Assembly: GCA_910584395.1 (NCBI GenBank) | Contig: CAJUAS010000008.1 | Coordinates: 1 to 45,350, forward strand | Source of the DNA: an uncultured Oscillospiraceae bacterium | GTDB taxonomy: Bacteria > Bacillota > Clostridia > Oscillospirales > Oscillospiraceae | Direction: 5' to 3' | Length of the DNA stretch: 45,350 nt | In this document: positions 42,301 through 45,350 of the stretch, piece by piece | Layout of the letters: the number at the start of each line of letters is the position of its first letter | How positions within the stretch are numbered: position 1 is the first letter of the stretch | Program-made: the position numbers and the translations under genes | The notes under the pieces: generated by a model | Databases searched by the model: none | Seen by the model: only the letters and a program-made list of their open reading frames with translations | Told to the model about the DNA's origin: nothing

Positions 42301-44417
42301 GCGCCCACGTCGGGGTTGACCTGCGTCCCGGTCAGGGCAACGTCGCTGCTCTCGCTCGTGATCTGGGCGGAGCTGTTGCCGCCGATCCCCGCAAAAATAC
42401 CGTCATCGTAGACATTGTTCTTTACCGTGATATTTTCGCAGTCGGTGAATTGAAGCGCCCGCGTCCCGGAGCTGTAAATGCTCCCTGTCGCGTTGAGGGT
42501 CGTGCCTTGAGTGCCACCCGCAGAAATGTTTACATTCGCGGCGGAGAGGGCCAGATCCACGTTGGGCTGATAGCGCAGAATGGTGTTATTTTGCACGGTC
42601 AAGCCGTTCACGCTCTTGGCGTGAATGGCGTTTACCTGAATGTTGCCGGTGTTGTCCATGTGGAACACGTTGTTCTCAATGAGCATATTCTTGTGGATGC
42701 GGTTGCCCTCCGTACCGTTGCCCGAGGGATTGACATAGATGGCCGCCTGCGCTTCCGTACGGGGATTGACCACAAAGGTGTTGCGGCGGATGGTCACGTC
42801 CTCGGTGCGGCCGGATTCCCGCCAATCGCTGGCGTCGCAGGAGATATAGATGGCCGCCTGACCCATGCGGTCAAAGTAGTTGTCCTCAATGACCACCGGC
42901 TGGCGGGTGGTGCAGAGAATACCCCGGGTGGGGGTCTCCACAAAGCGGCAGTGGTCGATCTGCACCTCGGGGGTGTAGGTCACGTTTTCCATCACATATG
43001 TGCCGCTGGTGAAGGATTCGGGCAGGGGCTCGGTGAATTTGACAATGATGGTCTTCATGTCGTTTTCGTTTTCCTTGCTCCGGGCGTTGCCGTTCAGGTT
43101 CAGCCCCTCGCCGGGGTTGACCACAGATTCCACCGTGCGGGTGATGGGCTGGCCGTCCTCTCCCCGCACCGGCGCCATGGAGCTTTTGACGGAGAAATCC
43201 ACCGTGTCACCGGGGTAGTACTGGGGGAAGCCCCAGGTCTCTCCATGCTCGTAGCGCACGACGGCCCGCGTGCGGTCAGCGGTGATCTCCTTGATCTCCA
43301 AGAACGTGCCGTGGATATTGATGGGGTCGTCGTGGGGGTTGGAGAACTCGCAGTTGGTGATGGTCACCGTCCCTCCCACGGAGGACATCTGCACAAAGTC
43401 GGCAAAGCCCGCGCTGGTGCGGCCTGTACCGGGGCGGGCCTCAAACTTCACCGTGTTCAGGGTGATGTTTTTGGAGAGCTGGCCCACCATGCCGAAGCCA
43501 TGGAGGTACTGGATGTTGATGTTGTTTAGGGTCACCCCGTCGCTCTCCCAGAAGAACGTGCCGGGGGTCATACGGGGGTTGGGATTGCGCATTTGGAAGC
43601 ACATTCCCAGCGTCGGACGGTTGCCCGCGCTGTTGTAGGTCACCTTCAGCCGGGCGGGGTCGCCGTCCACCTGCTCAATGGTAGAAACATTGCTGAAGGG
43701 CCGATTGCCGGGGTTGCGGGTGGTCTGGCCGGTAATGGTGTTGAAGCCCTGCTGATAGTTAAGGTTTCCTGTACCCGTCCAGTAGGGTTGTCCGGTAACC
43801 GGCCCACGCTCGCCTTCCCATGCGATGGAGTTGCCGTTGGTGATCCGGTAGGTGTAGCAGGGCGGCACATAGAGGATGGCCGCTTTTTCGTCTACATAGG
43901 ATTCCACCGTCACGTCCACCACCGTGGGGCTGGCGTGATCCATGTCAAAGTTTTGGAAGACGACGTTCTGGGAGCGGATGGCGGCAAAGGTACAGATGTT
44001 GCCGTGGAAGATAAACTGGCTGCCGCCGCCGTCGATGGTGACATTCTTCATGCCCTCCACCAAAATGCCGATGTACTTTTGGGCGTAGCTGCGCTCGTTC
44101 CACCGCAGGGTGTTGGAGACATACAGCTCCCGCATCTCGGAGTAGTCGGCGTAGAAGTGATACTCCCCCTTGGGGAAGGAGATGACCTTCGGCGTATCTT
44201 CGTCAATGTTATTCTTGGCATACTCCAGCGCCGCAATGACCGCCGTGGAGGATTCCTTCGTCCCCGTGGGGTCTGCGCCGTATTCGGTCACGTCGATGGT
44301 GACCTCTCCCGTCCGGCTGCTTCTGCGGGGCGCGGCCAGCGCCGTTGCGGGCAGCAGGCCGAAAACCATGACCACTGCCAAAAGCAGGGCCGCCAGACGT
44401 TTCGTGGTGTGTTTCAT
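36336..44417 (-). CDS. SLH-anchored GH110-like alpha-1,3-galactosidase with CBM51 modules
   Basis: A 2693-residue exported protein; start MKHTTKRL follows GAGGAGG. After the signal peptide (1-28) comes a right-handed beta-helix (about 38-690) matching GH110 in ISFPKGEYHFYADYS, EGMKNVTIDGGGSQFIFHG, QNVVFQNFDMD and HDDPINIHGTFLEI (Asp362-363, likely catalytic). GH110 enzymes remove alpha-1,3-galactose from blood-group-B-type or linear B glycans. Then: Big_2 pair (700-840), NPCBM/CBM51 (about 845-1010), Ig and cadherin-like beta modules (about 1010-1500), a second NPCBM/CBM51 (about 1508-1668), Big_2 and 'bacterial repeat' modules, a stalk (about 2440-2510), and three SLH repeats (2512-2693). 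CBM51 is known to bind galactose and A/B antigens. Confidence 0.87.
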   Translation of the reverse strand: MKHTTKRLAALLLAVVMVFGLLPATALAAPRRSSRTGEVTIDVTEYGADPTGTKESSTAVIAALEYAKNNIDEDTPKVISFPKGEYHFYADYSEMRELYVSNTLRWNERSYAQKYIGILVEGMKNVTIDGGGSQFIFHGNICTFAAIRSQNVVFQNFDMDHASPTVVDVTVESYVDEKAAILYVPPCYTYRITNGNSIAWEGERGPVTGQPYWTGTGNLNYQQGFNTITGQTTRNPGNRPFSNVSTIEQVDGDPARLKVTYNSAGNRPTLGMCFQMRNPNPRMTPGTFFWESDGVTLNNINIQYLHGFGMVGQLSKNITLNTVKFEARPGTGRTSAGFADFVQMSSVGGTVTITNCEFSNPHDDPINIHGTFLEIKEITADRTRAVVRYEHGETWGFPQYYPGDTVDFSVKSSMAPVRGEDGQPITRTVESVVNPGEGLNLNGNARSKENENDMKTIIVKFTEPLPESFTSGTYVMENVTYTPEVQIDHCRFVETPTRGILCTTRQPVVIEDNYFDRMGQAAIYISCDASDWRESGRTEDVTIRRNTFVVNPRTEAQAAIYVNPSGNGTEGNRIHKNMLIENNVFHMDNTGNIQVNAIHAKSVNGLTVQNNTILRYQPNVDLALSAANVNISAGGTQGTTLNATGSIYSSGTRALQFTDCENITVKNNVYDDGIFAGIGGNSSAQITSESSDVALTGTQVNPDVGAASYFSSNPAVATVDASGVVTGVSEGTAEIYAYRTAAGRTFESNHLTFQVTGTAAAKPSKIEIGGGADAVEIGAASDAFTATVEGSTGAVAWAVKPLTNGAAATIDQSGVLTATAPGVVEVTASLGGVTASKLVTVKKPNYDYLSDLEWTSATAGDSSYNSGKPVKDVSWESEKDSNPVQPIKLIGQDGGEVTFAKGIGTHAESIITYNLTGKGYTRFTAQAGVSYYKKDSSQPHLNFVVKGDGTQKFASGELVATATEGVYNAYKAVDVDLTDVNTLELRLTQPSNVWSAHGNWADAKLYTNNQAPSIDENHNFGLFTPSDKSTVTILYDCTDNENDEESGTLFAWYVADTQNGHYTRIEGANTDTLIFTAATSEKWIKAVVVPRDATGRYGAPVTTSAKQAPKAAVVTDDATLSSLSVTGLTLTPAFHPDVTNYTVNAPAAVNSVTVTAAATQTTAKVAGTGSIPLTAAEETVMVIVTAPDTTTTKTYTITIHRARNSDATLTGLTAAADSASISFNANTRFYELTAPQSAENLTFTATPADGATVKARFNTVEKGEITGPQSYPLAAGLNNLELRVTAEDGLSTALYRVRVLKSASSDATLRSLTVDGKDVLAGMKDNETLARLTSDTAAIAAVANDPKASVFISVDGKSVANGGSVDLTEALTTATVRVVAEDTATEQLYTVVLAKQNRASADLYSLKLGKLALSPAFDPSKTTYTATAYGNASVMLEALATQEDATVTYETVADYETAEDGGVTGQCRFFKDVGVPQGGGNPVNRVTVTVTSPDGQHTKTYTVDVAVVESVYLSDLDWVSAQSGWLTVQKDLDVDTQNGKRNKLKLLDENLEEVVFDKGLGTHAHSTIVYDLSPMGFTTFTSKVGLDHSQTSNTTQGLRFYVDIDGKNEYATKENEALKSTTACASINMTIPENAGELVLRVRYTGENDGNAHADWADAKLSGDIPLLANTTDVPIKRVDFEENETHTIYVNAGDDHTVTLTPTFKPDGVTQSAHQRVLEWESADESIATVVGDANNNGVVTAVGVGETTITATAISGASDTCKIIVKRTIEGAVAIDANGDGTVRLGSVLTANVNAIAQEFKDAGLNYVWSVSDTANGEGTPIAGADGDQFTVPMDAAYKDKFITVTVTPKGQYHDGEAAKTTAAVKKAVGPALQAVPTFENVSAEGKEDGAITGLFKGRHYEWLMVENGTAEIPEDAEWTTFFEEGDDSGVIGNYGTARLENRGVGHYAIRRAADELHEAGPHRTVTIAVQGTTDVVVYNPQTFEGGRVTVGRTQIPEGDTVRLTVAPETGYELVAGSLKATTNTGEEVIATADPSTEGLYTFTMPNGITSVTIDAEFQLKTYTITHDLKFITCNLEGDHTHTATHGDTPEIILKPDEGYEMPKSITMTNDDTGSAFTDFSYLPRPEEAAWRVVTFRNGVVCNVTVSGTAVPKTYTAVYHLTNGLTASNAPQTATHGLEFTATISAARGYALPDSITVEVGGTELTAEEYEYDTETGKVTIPGEQVTGNVVITAVGEAQAVRLQTVTLVGPARVGRTLKVNTVPVAAADTAAYQWIRVTEDGTETVIEGETGQTYVIQEEDKDATIKVKVTATGSYAGEIISDPTATVSERADDLVFVTHIELDPTEAEVNVGKTLRINATATPENATSKVLFWASDNEAIATVDQNGVVKGVAEGSATITVSATDTIHTDAITYCRITVTKAETPMSPSRPSGGNNSTSTTTETRDDGSKVTTVTKPDGSVTETVEQPDGTKSETVTTKDGDVTITVTDENGEKLVKAEIPATIPEPETKFEDVDVTPWAEEAIHKMAGLELVNGTGNNKYSPVAPMTRGSLATVLHRLSQGKTDYESTFKDVAQGKYYTEGVAWAAKAKVVTGYTDEIFAPDDVITREQLAVMLCRYAKLIGMDTKADSKALDKFADGNSTGDWAVDGVAWCVEKGILKGKGQNNLDPTANVTRAEVAVMLDRFIALIK

Positions 44418-44517
44418 AAAGCCCGTCCTCCTCTTTTGGTCTTGCCACGTAAGGTTCTTTGTTCGGCCGTGCCAAACAAGCGAAAAGCCGGCCTTTTGCG
44501 GCAAAATATACAATTGC

Positions 44518-44546
44518 ATTTTACTTCTCTCCAGCAAATTTGTCAA
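44518..44546 (-). promoter_or_regulatory. Promoter of the SLH-GH110 gene
   Basis: Perfect TTGACA (44541-44546), 17-bp spacer, TAAAAT (44518-44523), leaving a leader of about 95 nt that contains a small AAAAG...CTTTT hairpin near 44474-44488. Confidence 0.8.
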
Positions 44547-44648
44547 CTCCCACAATATTATTTGAAGCAATTTCCATCGGCCCGAACTCACGCCCTGCCC
44601 CGCGCATAAAATACCCCATGGAATGATTGTGTTGAAGGAGGATTTTTT

Positions 44649-45146
44649 ATGGATTGTTCCTCCGCGTCTCTTCTCTCCAAGATCCGCCGTCCTCAAGCGG
44701 CCGCCAAGCTCACGGGAAGCCCGGAATATCCCGCCTTGACGGGCGTCGTGCGGTTTTACCAGACCGCTCAGGGCGTTATCGTCCTCGCCGAGGTCAGCGG
44801 TCTGCCAAAGGCCGGGCAGCCTTGCCATGAACCGATTTTCGGCTTTCACATCCACAGCGGGACGGACTGCGGCGGCAATATGGACGACCCGTTTGCGGAC
44901 GCCATGTCCCACTACGATCCCCATCGCTGCGAACACCCCTACCATGCCGGAGACCTTCCGCCGCTGTTCGGCAGCGGCGGGCTTGCCCTCTCCCTGTTCC
45001 TCACCAACCGCTTTTCCGTCCGCGAGGTGATCGGCAAAACGGTCATCATCCACGACCGCCCCGACGATTTCACCACCCAGCCGTCGGGCAATTCCGGCAA
45101 AAAGATCGCCTGCGGCGTGATCCGGGGGAGATGCCCGGCCTGTTAA
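44649..45146 (+). CDS. Cu/Zn superoxide dismutase family protein
   Basis: Converts superoxide to oxygen and hydrogen peroxide. The 165 residues contain the metal-ligand signatures of the family: FGFHIHSG (two Cu-ligand His), SHYDPH, EHPYHAGDLP (Zn-ligand His and Asp) and VIIHDRPDDF (last Cu-ligand His), plus the closing SGNSGKKIACGVI. No signal peptide is visible, so a cytoplasmic location is likely. AAGGAGG precedes the ATG. It is divergent from the GH110 gene and closed by a strong terminator, so it is monocistronic. Confidence 0.93.
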   Translation: MDCSSASLLSKIRRPQAAAKLTGSPEYPALTGVVRFYQTAQGVIVLAEVSGLPKAGQPCHEPIFGFHIHSGTDCGGNMDDPFADAMSHYDPHRCEHPYHAGDLPPLFGSGGLALSLFLTNRFSVREVIGKTVIIHDRPDDFTTQPSGNSGKKIACGVIRGRCPAC

Positions 45147-45156
45147 GACACATAAG

Positions 45157-45202
45157 AAGGGACGGTTCTTCTGTCAAAACGACAGAAGAACCGTCCCTTT
45201 TT
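45157..45202 (+). terminator. Terminator of the superoxide dismutase gene
   Basis: A 19-bp perfect stem (45157-45175 with 45181-45199), 5-nt loop, then T-run. The arms contain AAGGGACGGTTCTTCTGTC, a hairpin sequence found widely in Firmicutes. Confidence 0.92.
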
Positions 45203-45273
45203 GTTCTTGAGGGGTACAATCCCCAGTCAGGCTTCGGCGGGATCGTAGGGGAGCACAGTGTGCGCCCGGGCTG

Positions 45274-45350
45274 TCATTTGAGAAGGGCAATAAACCGATC
45301 CAGCATGACGGCCACCTCTGCGCGGGTGACCTTGGCGGTGGGGTCAAGGT
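45274..45350 (-). CDS. SLH-domain surface protein, last codons only
   Basis: The minus strand at the right edge reads LDPTAKVTRAEVAVMLDRF followed by IALLK and TGA, the end of a third SLH repeat. It differs by a few residues from the SLH proteins ending at 23995 and 36336. The gene begins outside the window, so this locus holds at least three SLH paralogues in one direction. Confidence 0.85.
   Translation of the reverse strand, partial: LDPTAKVTRAEVAVMLDRFIALLK

Noticed and set aside
44418..45053. N-terminal extension of the GH110-like protein to 45053
   Set aside because: The extension is antisense to the superoxide dismutase gene. The ATG at 44417 has a strong ribosome site, a promoter and a signal peptide.

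Overview
The window is high-GC, low-repeat chromosomal DNA of a Gram-positive anaerobe. The evidence is strong AGGAGG-type ribosome sites, a long Firmicutes-type S12, SLH-anchored surface proteins, lipoprotein signal peptides, XRE and OmpR regulators, and a EutT/EutN pair. The overall gene style (giant SLH glycan-active proteins, DUF1540, a CmpB-like membrane protein, small DUF6906-type proteins) points to Clostridia, most likely an Oscillospiraceae/Flavonifractor-like gut commensal. The genus is an inference.

Layout. 1-1501 is the end of the str operon read leftwards (rpsL, rpsG, start of fusA). 1655-6203 holds a penicillin-binding carboxypeptidase (dacF type), a ComEA-like helix-hairpin-helix protein coupled to a two-component system, and a small acidic protein. 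6222-10860 is a leftward operon: lipoprotein, permease and small ATPase of an SsuABC/TauABC/ThiXYZ-type importer, then an exported TraB/GumN-CapA fusion. 10994-13284 holds a DUF1540 protein, a small helical protein and an overlapping leftward cluster with an EutT-type cobalamin adenosyltransferase, an unknown protein, an EutN/CcmL shell vertex protein and a CmpB-like membrane protein. 13462-13768 is a compact type I toxin-antitoxin candidate. A ZIP metal transporter, a tRNA-Thr(CGT) and a decayed tRNA-associated integrase follow.

15662-21649 is a complete phosphate module, pstSCAB-phoU plus PhoP/PhoR-like regulators, behind an 11-bp-spaced Pho-box-like array. 21675-23915 is a decayed accessory island: MNT/HEPN remnants, a DUF6906-like gene, a 290-bp gene cassette between 28-bp inverted repeats, an XRE repressor with five operator-like repeats, and about 0.8 kb of repeat-rich DNA without a credible gene.

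23995-44417 is dominated by three exported giants: an SLH protein rich in carbohydrate-binding and Ig-like domains, a GH36-like (clan GH-D) glycosidase with F5/8C and LamG modules, and an SLH-anchored GH110-like alpha-galactosidase with two NPCBM/CBM51 modules. A citrate synthase gene sits between the second and third. A Cu/Zn superoxide dismutase and the last codons of another SLH protein close the window. The surface genes suggest attack on terminal alpha-Gal/alpha-GalNAc of host mucin or blood-group-type glycans.

The most unusual structure is at 22105-22612: inverted repeats flanking one small gene, next to a leftward promoter whose spacer is an operator-like repeat. Flipping the cassette in silico creates a co-directional, translationally coupled operon, which suggests an XRE-controlled invertible switch.
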